From Scilla litardierei (taxonomy: Eukaryota > Streptophyta > Magnoliopsida > Asparagales > Asparagaceae), in NCBI GenBank assembly GCA_030789695.1, contig CM061139.1, forward strand, positions 198,559,641 to 198,623,640: a DNA stretch of 64,000 bases. The letters run 5' to 3'. A program made the translations under genes and the position numbers. This document shows, piece after piece, positions 10,291 through 21,080 of this stretch. The notes under the pieces were generated by a model, which ran no database searches, was not told where the DNA came from, and saw only the letters and a list, made by a program, of their open reading frames with translations. The first letter of the stretch is position 1. Every line of letters starts with the position of its first letter.

Positions 10291-11828
10291 CTATCCGATG
10301 CCATCTCCGCTGCCATAACCAGCGTCCCGCAAGTCCCTTTTCATTTCTGCCACTAAATCTTCAAGTATAAGCTTTCGACTCTGATGTGGCACGGCCAAAA
10401 ATTGACGCCCCGCCAGCTCATTCATGCTAAGATCTTTATACAACTTCAACATGAGGTGGTGAGGGTACTCCGTAAACGCGTACACACTATGTGCAAGAGT
10501 TTCAGTCCAGTGGGGCTGGGAGTGTGCACTCCTAATAGCCTTAGCGACCTCTTTCACGTTGCAGGCAATATCCCGCATTACATCAGGGTCTTCCCTCACA
10601 GCGCGACGTCGCTGTTTCTTCTTCCCCAGCGATGGTGGGGTAGCATTTCTTGGCCCCCCATATGGACACTCTCCTGTCGACGCATGTGTGGGTATGTCCT
10701 CAGGGACATGGTGGGGTGGAGTACGTATATGTGTATGATCAGGCGTGACGGGCTCACCTTCCCCTCCAGAGAATGGGCCTGCAAAGCTATCGTACAAGGA
10801 ACAGGACATATCCCCACGTGCTGCGTCATCCCCGATGATGACAACGAGATCTTCAAACCATGGCAGTGGATGGTTCACATATGCACGCTTGCGAGGGTTT
10901 GCCTGAACGATTCCCAAAGCATATATGAATATACCATTCATATCTATAATTTATGTACTAGCACCTAGCCTATGTAGAAGATAGAAGTATTTACCGCCGC
11001 CCACGTGTCATAAATTTCTGGATCCAGATGAATCATCTTATTATCAACATCCCAGCCCGCCCCGCTAATTTCCATGCAATCGTACACATCCTTGAGACGC
11101 GTCTTCAATGATTTCATGTGGTTTCTCACATTACCACTTGTGAAGGACGTCCCATGAGATTTATTGATTTCAGCTGTCGCGGCATTGAAGGCGGCCCCTT
11201 TAAAAGTCTTATCGACCTTAAGGCCCTGCCGTGCAAGTTCTGCTAGCAATGGAATAAGGGTGGCATCGTGCTCGGGCTTCCATAGTTTGTTATGTTGTGA
11301 AGAAGAGGCAGGCTGCTTCAGCTTTTTGCTTGGACTTGATACAGACCCCTAGGCTTCATCACTACGCCGGCTCGACTTCCTCGAGGAGTCACTGCCGGGA
11401 GTTCTTTCATTTCCACTTTTTGGCGTGGGCATCGCGCATGCAATGTGCGAGGTGGGTCTGAAATTGGGTATTTCTCCCCCTTGTAGAATATGCATATACC
11501 CATGGCCACTATGTGAGGGCATAGTCATGGGCATTTGCAATGGAGGAGACATGGGCATTTGCATTGGAGGAGACATGGACATTTGCATTGGCAATGTGAA
11601 ATTTCCATAAGGTTGATATGGCAGTCCATGCCCACCAGATTGGTATCCAAGCATTTGGTAGGGGTTAGGTGGAACCCGCATGGGAATTGGACGGTTGAGA
11701 AGGGGTTCCACCCTCCTCTCGGCATCTCCACGTTGTGTCCCATATAGATTTTCATATAATTGATGCATTGGATCACTCCCATCCGGGGAGGGCTCGCCCC
11801 CATGCCCTGATTTTTTAGATCCATCCAT
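10291..11828 (-). pseudogene. Harbinger ORF1: Myb/SANT-like DNA-binding protein with a premature stop
   Basis: Minus strand, two exons: 10995-11828 and 10291-10902. The 92-bp intron has a GT donor (GCGGCG/GTAAAT) and an AG acceptor (TTCAG/GCAAAC), and it joins DTWAA to ANPRKRAY in frame. The N-terminal half is rich in Pro, Met and Gln (repeated PMQMPMS). A Myb/SANT-like domain follows (LWKPEHDATLIPLLAELARQ, then a TFKGAAF...LKTRLKDVYD...GAGWD pattern). The C-terminal part (LAHSVYAFTEYPHHL, ELAGRQFLAV) is typical of plant PIF/Harbinger ORF1 proteins, which help the transposase enter the nucleus and bind the ends. A TAG at 11349-11351 interrupts an otherwise continuous frame just before the Myb domain, so this copy should give only a truncated product. 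The start at 11828 (MDGSKKSG) was chosen as the ATG that opens recognisable coding sequence; another lies at 11864. Confidence 0.8.
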
Positions 11829-11864
11829 CCCTACATCATCAATAATATTGTTATTAAAACGCAT

Positions 11865-12040
11865 AAGTTGTCAGTAAACATCATTGACATGATAATGAAT
11901 GGTGAAAAAATACAGAAATTTAAATGATTAAAATGATCAGCCAAAGTATGAAAATATTGTCATCCTAAACACACCGAACGTCATGCAATAAGAAATGAAC
12001 ATTGACACAATGTCCAGACTAGGCAAATAGAACGACCCCC
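11865..12040. other. spacer between ORF1 and the transposase
   Basis: About 175 bases of AT-rich sequence separate the two minus-strand genes. It would hold the 3' end of the transposase and the 5' region of ORF1. Confidence 0.4.
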
Positions 12041-13467
12041 TTATAGGCCATGCTCTACTGTGTTCCCGTTATTATTTATGTTACAGTAGTCCACCCACAT
12101 ATCCCAAGCTATCTTCTCCCTGCGCATTTTCCACTGATCCCGTTGTTCGGTTTGTTCACGAACGGTCCCCTGTTAGGATAGATCAATAACATCGTCATCT
12201 CTCTCATCGATACCCTCTACTTCCTCCTCCACCCCATCCCCTTCTTCATATAGTTGGGGGTCATGAGGATCTGCAATCTGGATGTAATTATGCAAAACAG
12301 TGCACGATAGTACGGTAGCGACCTGGCTCTTGAATGGGTAGTGAGGTTTGGATGTCAATATTTTAAACTTGTTCTTTAGGATACCAAAAGTGGACTCGAT
12401 CTTTGATCTTAATGTAGAATGGCGCAGGTTGAATAGCTCTCGTCGATTTCGAGGAACCCGATAAGTATGGTCCTTCAAATGGTATCTAACTCCCCTGTAC
12501 GGCGATATGAATCCTGGCATTGTCGTATATCCAGCATCGCAAAGGTAATATTTACATACATTCATACAAAGTCAACCAGTTTTCTGTTCAGACGCTTTTT
12601 GAGATACGTAAAACTTATTTATATGTTAATTTTAATATATTACCTTCATACACTCGCAGCCCCAGTGGGGGGGTAAAGACAATGCATCTTTCAGGACCGT
12701 AAAATCATTTGCGGATCCTTCCCACCCGGCCAGTACGTATGTGAATCTTTTGTTTGGGGTAACAGCTGCAAGCACATTTTGCGTCACCCCCTTTCGCCCT
12801 CTAAACCGGGGTACGAGCCTTGCTGGTAGCGTGGCATCTATGTGCGTCCCATCAATGAGCCCGATGCAGTCCTACAACATATTAAATGTGAACAATGTGC
12901 ATCACCAAAAATGATCCTTATTATACTGCCACATATACATATACTCACACGTACCTTAAAATATAGGAACCAATTTGGATTATTAAGTATCTCCGGCGAC
13001 GTCTCATTCGGAGCTTGCTTCACGAACATATCCCTAAGTGCACACAGTCCAGCCATCACTTTGTTAAAATAACGGCTAACTGTCCCCCCTCCCCTTATGA
13101 AATCCACTTGCATTACTCTATTCTTTGACTTGTGCCCTACCATATGCAGGAACATGGCCACCTGCTCCTCTACGGATACATGAATAGTGTCCTTGAGAAG
13201 ATCACGCTGGCGCATTAATGCTGCAAGATTCATGAAAGCATGTCTGCGCATTCGTAGGTAGTGCAAACAACTACTTTCCGACCCCCACAAAATTCTCCGC
13301 ATGTGGGATTTCCTATGCAGATCCCGCATAGCTGATGGCTCTCTGGGTATAGGGTCGGGCCTAGCGGAATTGTGCAATTGTAAGGCTAGTACGACAAACG
13401 TTATTGCAGCTGCTGCGGCGGGTACATAACTCACAACCCAAATGGTCTCCTTGTGTATCCATGTCAC
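12041..13467 (-). pseudogene. PIF/Harbinger DDE transposase, interrupted
   Basis: Minus strand. Exon 1 is 12955-13467, exon 2 is 12644-12871, and exon 3 is roughly 12041-12583. Introns 1 and 2 have GT donors; intron 1 ends in TTGTAG/GACTGC. Exon 1 has the helical region before the catalytic core (LRMRRHAFMNLAALMR, GGGTVSRYFNKVM). Exon 2 gives DCIGLIDGTHI (first Asp) and GSANDFTVL. Exon 3 gives YYLCDAGY (second Asp) and RSKIESTFGILKNKF (Glu), the DDE_Tnp_4 triad. An in-frame TGA follows the only visible acceptor of exon 3 (AACAG/AAAACTGG). A TAA at 12173-12175 precedes a natural-looking C-terminal tail (REQTEQRDQW, IAWDMWVDY) that runs to a TAA at 12041. The catalytic residues are intact, but expression of a full protein is unlikely. 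Confidence 0.82.
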
Positions 13468-13730
13468 CCTTAATTGAATAACACATATATTTACTGTTAA
13501 TTATATACCTACCATGCTACATATGAGTAACACATTTCACATAAAATTATGCATATCAAAATGTTTTGCCCTCAGATTTACTGTGTAATCATAGGGAAAC
13601 ACGTGGTTGCTTTGACGTTGCTCTATCCTTTTCACCCCATAAATGAAACAATGAGACAAGCCCCAAAAATTCAACAAGTTGCCATTCAAAAAAAAACAGC
13701 AAGCAGTAACCATGCACTAGCCATATTATA
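13468..13730. other. 5' flank of the transposase gene
   Basis: AT-rich, presumably promoter and leader of the minus-strand transposase. No clear TATA box was chosen. Confidence 0.4.
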
Positions 13731-14400
13731 AAACGAGCCAAAAATACCAACATCGAAATCCCAAAAACCACCACGGAGACGAGGTCCTATAATATGCTAC
13801 ACAGACCCTATAATAGCATCAAAAAAACCCCAAATTCAACAAGTTGACATGAAGTAATAAATCAGAAACAAGTCACCATGGACATAAAATCCCAAAACCG
13901 CTTCACTAAGCTTGGAGGAATGTCCCAACCATATTATAAAACGAGCCAAAAATACCAACATCAAAATCACAAAAACCACCACGGAGACGAGGTCCAAAAA
14001 TATGCTACACAGACCCTATAATAGCATCAAAAAAACCCCAAATTCAACAAGTTGACATGAAGTAGAAAATCAGAAACAAGTCACCATGGACATAAAATCC
14101 CAAAACCGCTTCACTAAGCTTGGAGGAATGTCCCAACTATATTATAAAACGAGCCAAAAATACCAACATCAAAATCCCAAAAACCACCACGGAGACGAGG
14201 TCCTATAATATGCTACACAGACCCTATAATAGCATCAAAAAACCCCCAAATTCAACAAGTTGACATGAAGTAAAAAATCAGAAACAAGTCACCATGGACA
14301 TAAAATCCCAAAACCGCTTCACTAAGCTTGTAGGAATGTCCCAACCATATTATTAAACGAGCCAAAAATACCAACATCAATATCCCAAAAACCTTCATGG
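13731..14400. repeat. 208-bp tandem repeat, just over three copies
   Basis: The landmark CATATTATAAAACGAGCC recurs near 13731, 13929, 14137 and 14345. The first period is 198 bp and the next two are 208 bp. Copies are nearly identical over GAGACGAGGTCC, CACAGACCCTATAATAGC and GACATGAAGTA landmarks; the last copy is partial. It lies upstream of the transposase. Confidence 0.9.
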
Positions 14401-15383
14401 AATCAAATCCAGTAATTTGATAAACTGACCCGGTAATAGCTTAATTAAATCCCAAATTGCATTGATGAGCCATGAACACAAAAAAATTGACAAACGTCTC
14501 CATGGACAGCACATAACAAAACAGCCCATAACAATTTTTTAAATTGATACAACCCCAAATTTTAAAATGCCCCAACATTGTAAACGTCATCATGGGGCTT
14601 AAAGCGAACCATCGTAGCAAGCCATCCTACGTGTAGGTCTGTATTTAAAATTCCCTTCTTTCAATCATCAATTTTTTTCCATCATTGGGCACATTTTAGA
14701 TTGCACAATTATCTGCATTCATATATAAAATAAATTGTACACCCTAGCCGCAATCAAAAAATTGTGTCCCAAGATTATATGAAATAGCCGCAAGCAAACC
14801 AACAACAAACATCAGCAATCTGAAATTGCCCCAAGATTCTAAGAAATCCCAACAACAAACCAACAACCACCAACAACCAAAATCGCAAGATTCTAAGAAA
14901 TTGCCGCAAGCAACCATGCCCAGCAAACCAACATCACCCATCAGCAACCCCATTTAAACCCTAGCTTCAGCACAGCATAAATAAATTATATAGAGGGCAA
15001 AAGATGATACCTCTGAGATAAAATCCCACAATTAGAGAGAGATCCTTACGACCGAAGGTAGGGTTTTGCTCTGAGCTTCACCGACGAACCCAACAAGCTA
15101 GACACACCCCCTCCTTCAGAGCCTATCAGGAAATCAAAGCCAGAATTTTTGAGATCAGCAATGGCCGCATGCAACGCCGCTGGAAAACGAGAGAAGATAG
15201 CTAGGGTTTTTTTCTCCCCCAACTGAAAACCGCGCAAAGGAAGGTGAGGAGATGGAGTTTCTGACCGTGTGGGACCGACAACGAGGATTCTCAGCGAAAT
15301 CCCCGCTTTTTCCGGGGATTTCAGACCGAGAAAGCAAGGCGGCCACGTCGGAGAAGAGGACGAATGAGGAAATCGCCGCTCGT
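14401..15383. other. non-coding right interior of the Harbinger-like element
   Basis: AC-rich stretches with repeated AACCAACAAC-type words around 14800-14900. The part from 15046 is more GC-balanced and has open frames on the minus strand, but no family motif was recognised. Confidence 0.4.
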
Positions 15384-15506
15384 TCGCCGAAAGAAACAGG
15401 CCCGAGGAAAGCGAGAGAGGAAAGTGAGTGAATAGTGATGAATTGACGCGTGAATAGTGACCCAGATACACTTTCCACGTTGTTTTCCCACAAAAGAAAC
15501 AGGCCC
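15384..15506. repeat. duplicated right terminus of the Harbinger-like element
   Basis: Read inward from 15506, the terminus GGGCCTGTTTCTTT is followed by the 64-bp segment shared with 8924-8987 and then by a second GGGCCTGTTTCTTT (minus strand, about 15389-15403). The terminal motif is therefore present twice, about 100 bp apart. Confidence 0.8.
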
Positions 15507-15509
15507 TTA

Positions 15510-16022
15510 TTTCTCCTCCTCCGGCCATTGATGAACCTTTCTTCTCATCTTCCATTCTTCTCTCTCTCTCTTCCCATCTTGATTTCTTTTCATTTCAAGA
15601 ATAATTTCCCTCCAAATTTTGCAAATCTATCAAACCTTCCCTCTGCAATATGATCACATAGATTTTTGATTACACATCTATTTTGATCTCAAAAAATCAA
15701 TTGACAAATAACCAGCTCCCAATTGTTCTCGCAGGCACCACATGAAAAATCACTACACTGCATCACAGAGCAGCCCACCTTTATCATACAATCAAATTTA
15801 AAAGACATCACTCGAGAAACAAAATGGCAATTTCCAATCATGAAAAAAAAACCTTAATCCACTGCTCAGCGGCCAAATTTGGATAAAACTTTTCATTTCA
15901 TTACCCAAACAAACTATCCCAAATTACATAACGACACACCACCCATAACACTTAGATCTACAAAGCTAACATAAGAAACATACAAAAAGAGAAGAAGCCA
16001 AGGAAAACACATTGAGGTTTCT
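15510..16022. other. 3' flank of the H2A gene
   Basis: Holds the presumed 3' UTR of the minus-strand H2A gene. No other gene was recognised. Confidence 0.5.
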
Positions 16023-16886
16023 TCAGCTCTCATCTTCAGCAGCAGCCTTTGAAGAGCCGGCCTTCTTTGGGAGCAGCAGATTGTGGATGTTGGGCATCAC
16101 TCCACCATTGGCAATGGTGACGGTCCCCAAGAGCTTTGATAGCTCCTCATCATTCCTCACTGCCAATTGAATGTGCCTTGGCACGATTCTCGTCTTCTTG
16201 TTGTCCTCGCTGCGTTCCCAGCGAGCTCGAGAACCTGTTCGCATGATAAAGTTTCAGTTACCAACAGACACGGACGACGAAACTATGAAAACTAACGCCG
16301 AGTTCGCGTTGTTTGGAAGAAAAGATCAAATTTTGAAATATTGAAACAAACAATACCCAACTCTAGGTCTCCACCTTCCAATATAGAGAAGCTCAAGTTT
16401 ACTAAATTATTCTTTTATTAATATGAGAAAAGAAAAGATCAAATTCATACAAGATATCCCAAAGCAAAGAAACAATGAAAGTAGTGACATACCAGTACCA
16501 AATCAAATATACACGCAGAATCACATGAAATTCTTTTAAAATGGAAAAATTAATGGAAATAACCGATTCACATTCAACGAAAATTTATGGGAAGAGCACA
16601 AAAATAGAGACTTGTGGTGCCAAATTTATTTAAAAATTCAGCGAAACTCAGAATTACCCCCAAAAGACACAAATTTTCGAAGCACGAAGAGGAATACCTC
16701 AGCAGCGAGGTACTCGAGAACGGCGGCCAGATACACCGGCGCTCCGGCGCCGACCCTCTCGGCGTATTTCCCCGCCTTGAGGAACCGAGCGATCCTACCA
16801 ACCGGGAACTGAAGCCCGGCCTTGCTACTCCTCGAGGTCGCCTTCTTCGAGGCTCCGGATCCAATCGCCTTTCCTCTCCCAGCCAT
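16023..16886 (-). CDS. histone H2A, two exons, with a one-base deletion in exon 2
   Basis: Core histone; pairs with H2B and joins the nucleosome in the nucleus. Exon 1 (16698-16886) encodes residues 1-63, from [15 protein letters not shown] through [14 protein letters not shown] to EYLAAE. The donor is GAG/GTATTC. A 463-bp intron (16235-16697) ends in AACAG/GTTCTC. Exon 2 (16023-16234) starts VLELAGNAA and ends with the [20 protein letters not shown] region and a short [10 protein letters not shown] tail. The tail has no SQ(E/D)F and no SPKK motif, so it is of the canonical rather than the H2A.X or H2A.W type. Exon 2 is 212 bases instead of 213. At about 16207-16212 the bases for Arg-Asp-Asn are one short (GCGAGGACAAC), so the downstream histone frame is lost. 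Either this is a recent pseudogene or the base is a sequence error, since the rest of the coding sequence is perfectly conserved. Confidence 0.88.
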
Positions 16887-17039
16887 TGGGAATTTAGATC
16901 AGATTTCGAGAATTTTAGGGTTTTGGGAACGAAACGAAAGGGAAAGAGGAATGAAAACTGGAGATTTGACGACTTTAGGGAAGTATTTGCGGATGAGGTG
17001 TAGTTATAGGGTTGTGCTTTTGATTGCGGCCAATGAGTA

Positions 17040-17080
17040 CCAAGTACGCGGATTGAAGTTTATAACCGTTGGATTTAGGA
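17040..17080 (-). promoter_or_regulatory. histone-type promoter motifs upstream of H2A
   Basis: Read on the minus strand: ATCCAACGG at 17066-17074 (plant histone nonamer CATCCAACG, 8 of 9), TTATAAA at 17059-17065 (TATA-like), and AATCCGCG at 17047-17054 (7 of 8 to the octamer GATCCGCG). They lie 160-190 bp upstream of the ATG. Octamer and nonamer elements drive S-phase expression of plant histone genes. Confidence 0.55.
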
Positions 17081-17159
17081 GAGTACGGACGGTTAGATCT
17101 GCGTGAGGATAGAGTAATTGATAGCGGTGGATGATATAATTAGCGCATAGAGAAGAGCC

Positions 17160-17376
17160 GAGAGCGAACATGGATTTACTATTATCAAGAAGATTAAAGT
17201 AGTGTGTTTGGTTGACTTTGGGTTGGGATTTACTATTGTGAATAGTAAATCTTTGTTGGAATCTTGAGGAGCGAGAAGTAGAGTTTTGTGTTTCTTTTGG
17301 AGGAAAAGGGATTTGGAAATTGTTTGTTGGTCCCACACTAAAGTAGTGTGTTTCTGAAGCGTATTATTAAGAAGAT
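17160..17376. repeat. remnant of the same TIR family as the large Harbinger-like left end
   Basis: The stretch with GATTTACTATTGTGAATAG, GAGTTTTGTGTTTCTTT and TTTGTTGGTCCCAC is similar to 6040-6185. Two short direct repeats (AAGAAGATTAA and AAAGTAGTGTGTTT) bracket it. A partial element or relic. Confidence 0.55.
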
Positions 17377-17379
17377 TAA

Positions 17380-18020
17380 GGGCATGTTCTTTTTTAGGAA
17401 AGTGTAATTGGGAAAGTTGAGAAGGGTGTAATCTGATGAGAGAGAAATTTGTGTGTAGTGTGTTCTTTTGTTGGAAAGTGGAGTTAGAAAATTGAGATGG
17501 GTCCCACTCCGTGCAGTGTGTTCTTTTGGTTGAAGAAAGTTGGATGAAGAAAGTGGGGTGGGGTCCACTCAAAGTTAATTTGTGCTATTTATACCTAAAC
17601 TAAAGACTTAAAAATAAATTAATTAATTAATATAACATCTAATTAATACTTAATTTAATTAATCGAGTACAAATTGTGTAACAATGAATGCATTTAGCTA
17701 GGGCCCCATGCGGTTTCACGTGCTGCAGCCAAAAAAAAAGCAAAAAAATTAAGGAAAAATTCGTTGATTGGTGAAGGGGAGAGAGGGGCCCACATAGATT
17801 GTGAGATTCCTCCGTAATCGGAGCAAAATGCTGCGATTTCAAATGCTCCCATGGATTCTGTGTTTTGGCGGACACGTCGGACTTTCTTCCCACAATTCAT
17901 GAGGCCAAAAGAACACCCACAAAATTCCCCCCAAGGAATCCTGTGAAATGTCAGAAAAAAGTGTGTGAACAGTGTTTTTCACACTTTCTCTCCCTCACTT
18001 CCGGAGAAAAGAATACGCCC
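17380..18020. mobile_element. Tourist-like / PIF-Harbinger TIR element, 641 bp
   Basis: The left end reads GGGCATGTTCTTTT and the right end, read inward, GGGCGTATTCTTTT (12 of 14). TAA lies directly outside both ends (17377-17379 and 18021-18023). Short internal frames match no transposase. Non-autonomous. Confidence 0.78.
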
Positions 18021-18204
18021 TAAGGCTTCGGAGGAGGATTGCGGTGATGGCATGGAGATCAGCAATTCTACGGAGAGCATATATAGTACCGACGGTGGCC
18101 AATGTCAGGACGCCCGGGAAGGAGGACACGGTGAAACTGGCCCGAGATGACATTCAAAGATGCATGTGTCGGGACTAATTCTATGGGATTTGTGGAGAAT
18201 TCAA

Positions 18205-18827
18205 GGGACATGGGTGTTACTTATGGGTGTTTATTATTTACGTTTTTCATATATTTTCCACGGGCATTTCACACCACTTCACCACACTTTTTATGTTGTT
18301 TCTTTCCCTTTTCGTTTCCTTTTTACTCTTAGACTTTCTCTATACGCTTCAGGCAAAAATAATGTGGAGTTTCTGGACCTTTGAGCAAGAAAGGAGCTTT
18401 TTAAGAGAACGAGGAAGCGACGGGGCCCAAATAACCAAAGGAGTGGAACAGTGGACTGGACCGACGCGGTCGTGTGGCCTATCACACTTGATCGTGTCGG
18501 ATATCATTGCAGAAGAGAACCAAGAGAAGCCCCCACACGATCGTTTGTGGATCATTTTCTGAGAAGCTGAAGCGAATTCTACACGGTCGTGTGGTCATCC
18601 ACATGATCGTGTAGCCATTTGAGAAGAAAAGAAGACAGTGTCAGTTTCTAAAGCACTATGGTGACATGATCGTGTGGCCATCCACACAATCGTGTCGATG
18701 TACATAATTCTGAGGGATTTCTGAAGGCCGAGTTTTGAGCTTCCCTGACACGACCGTATCGATTTCTCACACTGTCGTGTTATGTTGGGTTTCCAACCAA
18801 TCCGCTAGGGTTTTTGGGATTATATAA
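18205..18827 (+). repeat. left half of a Tat-like Ty3/gypsy LTR (U3)
   Basis: Contains repeated ACACGATCGTGTGG-type palindromes (about 18465-18770) and runs into TTTTTGGGATTATATAA, where another element has inserted. The start (GGGTGTTTATTATTTACG, near 18205-18225) resembles the start of the LTR at 62068. The left boundary is approximate. The right half continues at 29811. Confidence 0.5.
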
Positions 18828-19423
18828 TGTCACGGTATGTTTTCGATCGTACGCTTTTCGTGCACGTAGTCTTGTTCATGCACGTATTTATTTTAGACCT
18901 TGTTTGTATCCGAACCCTTTGGTGTAATATGTCGTTGTGACCCTCTCGAAGAGTATTAAATTGTGAAATTATTTTGGAACGTCATTTCACGGGTCGTTCC
19001 CCCACAATTTGACTTTGTTTACAGAGGCGTCGCTACTTTCGCTTTTGTCGTGGGACCTTGTTATTTTTAATTTCGTTTCTCGTCATCAAACTTGTGATCC
19101 ATCTCCTTAGTTTTGTTTCTCTCGTCGTCACGGTCGTCCCAGTATTTATTTTATAGTTTTAGGGCTCCGTTTGACCCACTTTCACTTTTCCCACTTAAAA
19201 CTATAGTAATCATAAGCCTCACAAGATTTTAAACCCTCTAATTATTAATTATTAGTTATAATCACTCCTTAATTAAACCCTAGTCTGTACACCTTAGGGC
19301 CGAACCCAGTTGAGCGCACGCATCCATTTTGCAAACCCAAACCCACACACAGCACTTTTAAATTTGGTTTTTAAATCTTTTTTTAAAGGGGGGGAAACAG
19401 CTAACCTGAGACCTATAACCCCT

Positions 19424-21080
19424 TGTTGGATCATGTGGATGGCAAACAACACTAGAAGTGGGGTTGAATAGTGTTGTGCAAATAATAAATCTTTTTCGAT
19501 CGTTAATTACAGTCCTTCTAATGTTGCCTAAGAAACCAAGTAGAGCGATCTACGCTTGGTTCTTAATCAACAAGTTAATCTTATAAAAGATAAACAATTA
19601 TAATTACAAACAGATAAGATATCTTTACACACAGATAGATCTTTACACAGAGATAGGTTTTTACACAGCGGAATTAAATGTATGCTCTTTGTAATATGCA
19701 AATGAACAAAGAATTACAAAGATATAATAATAACAAGGTGAAAAAAATTGCTTGCAGAGATAAATGATAAGACACAGAAAAGCAATCGCAGACACAAGGA
19801 TTTTTATCCTGGTTCCCCACAACTTTTGGGTACATCCAGTCCCCGACCAATCCGGTACGAGATTTCCACTATCTGCCTTGGCAAATACAAATACCTAACT
19901 CCACTCGTTAGGATTTCCAACGACCTAGTCTTGACCAGGATTTCCAACGGCAACACCCAGACTTGTCTAGGGTTCCAACAACAACACAATAAAAATCGAT
20001 ATCCAATTCACCACAATAAATTGATGGAGATTGGTTTTACACCCAGATTCTATAGCCAAATAGTAATGGACGAAATTACGTGTAGTGGCTTGATAGAATA
20101 AGATTCTAGATCACACAAAGATACGAATGAAGTCTTTGTGATCTAGATCTAATGTTTTTCAAAAATCCTTTAAATAAAAATCAAGAGAAAGTAATACGGA
20201 TTTGAAAAACAGTTAGCCAATAAAACGAGATTATGATCTTCAAAAAATAATAACAAATTTGCAAGATTAAGAATAAAACAGAATTGGCTAAAGAGAGAAT
20301 GAGAGCTTTAGAACTTTAGAGCGTTTGCACGAGAGAATTTGAATTCAATAGTTGTTGTGTTTTTCTCAATGAAAATGATCCAATATTTATAGGAGAAATC
20401 TGAGAATTTGAAATTCAAATTGCTTTGACTTTTGTCCCGAAAATCATGGGAGAAAATCACTCAAAGATATTTCAAAATCAAGTCAAAAACGTCAAACTTC
20501 GACAGCTGGTAGTCGACTCCCTAGGAGTGGTAGTCGACTCCTAGTGTGTTTCAGGAAATCTCGATTCTCAGCTGGTAGTTGACTCCCTACATTTGGTAGT
20601 CGACTCCCAGAGGAGTTTTTCCTACGACATAACTAGTCAAATAAGTAGCTAATTCCAGGGTGTAGTGGAGTTTCACTACAGAATTACAAAACGACTAGCG
20701 AAAGCTCTCAAAATCCTTTTTGAAGATGATTTAAAAGATATTCAAAACGTTTTAAAAATCATTTGTGTGTGTGAGATTGTCTATACGATTTGGCTTTAAC
20801 AATAGCCTAAAAAAGACACAACGCACTCACTATAGACTAGGACACATCTTCGAAAGCGTGATCAATTGATGGAGCAGATGTGAGCTTCACTTGAGCTTCT
20901 TGTTCTATTTGAGCTTTGAGCTTCATCATTTGATCTTGGCAACGTTCGTTCTTGTCTTTGAGCGTAGATTGCGCTTCTTTGAGTATGAATAAAGCTTTTC
21001 ATTTTTCGCATATCTTGCACACTTAATTGTAGTGTAGTTAGTACACTAAGCTTCATTTGGTGTGCTCATCATCAAAATCA
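19424..21080 (-). mobile_element. SIRE/Maximus-like Copia solo LTR
   Basis: On the minus strand it begins TGATTTTGATGATG and ends ATCCAACA (TGTTGGATC on the plus strand), ends I associate with plant SIRE-type Copia LTRs. The interior has the repeated GTAGTCGACTCCC motif (about 20505-20610). No primer site follows the inner end and no polyprotein is present. A clean 5-bp target duplication is not visible (CCCCT versus CTTGG), so a solo LTR with altered flanks is the best reading. Confidence 0.5.

Larger units (their letters stand above)
6019..15506 (-). mobile_element. large PIF/Harbinger-like transposon, about 9.5 kb
   Basis: The left end reads GGGCTTGTTTCTTTGG and the right end, read inward, GGGCCTGTTTCTTTTG (14 of 16 identical). 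TTA sits directly outside both ends (6016-6018 and 15507-15509), the usual target duplication of this superfamily. Between them, on the minus strand, are a DDE transposase (12041-13467) and a Myb-like ORF1 (10291-11828), the two genes expected of an autonomous element. The size is unusual. It comes from a 23-copy array at 7690-9410, a 208-bp tandem repeat at 13731-14400 and a broken GRF zinc-finger gene at 6701-7160. Both transposition genes carry in-frame stops, so this copy is probably inactive. The pairing of the two ends over 9.5 kb is an inference from matching termini and TSD. Confidence 0.72.

Noticed and set aside
10384..10968. Plus-strand frame of 194 residues
   Set aside because: It is the antisense shadow of Harbinger ORF1 exon 2.
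16574..17106. Frames overlapping H2A exon 1 on both strands
   Set aside because: They are shadows of the histone exon and its intron; the histone frame fully explains the conservation.
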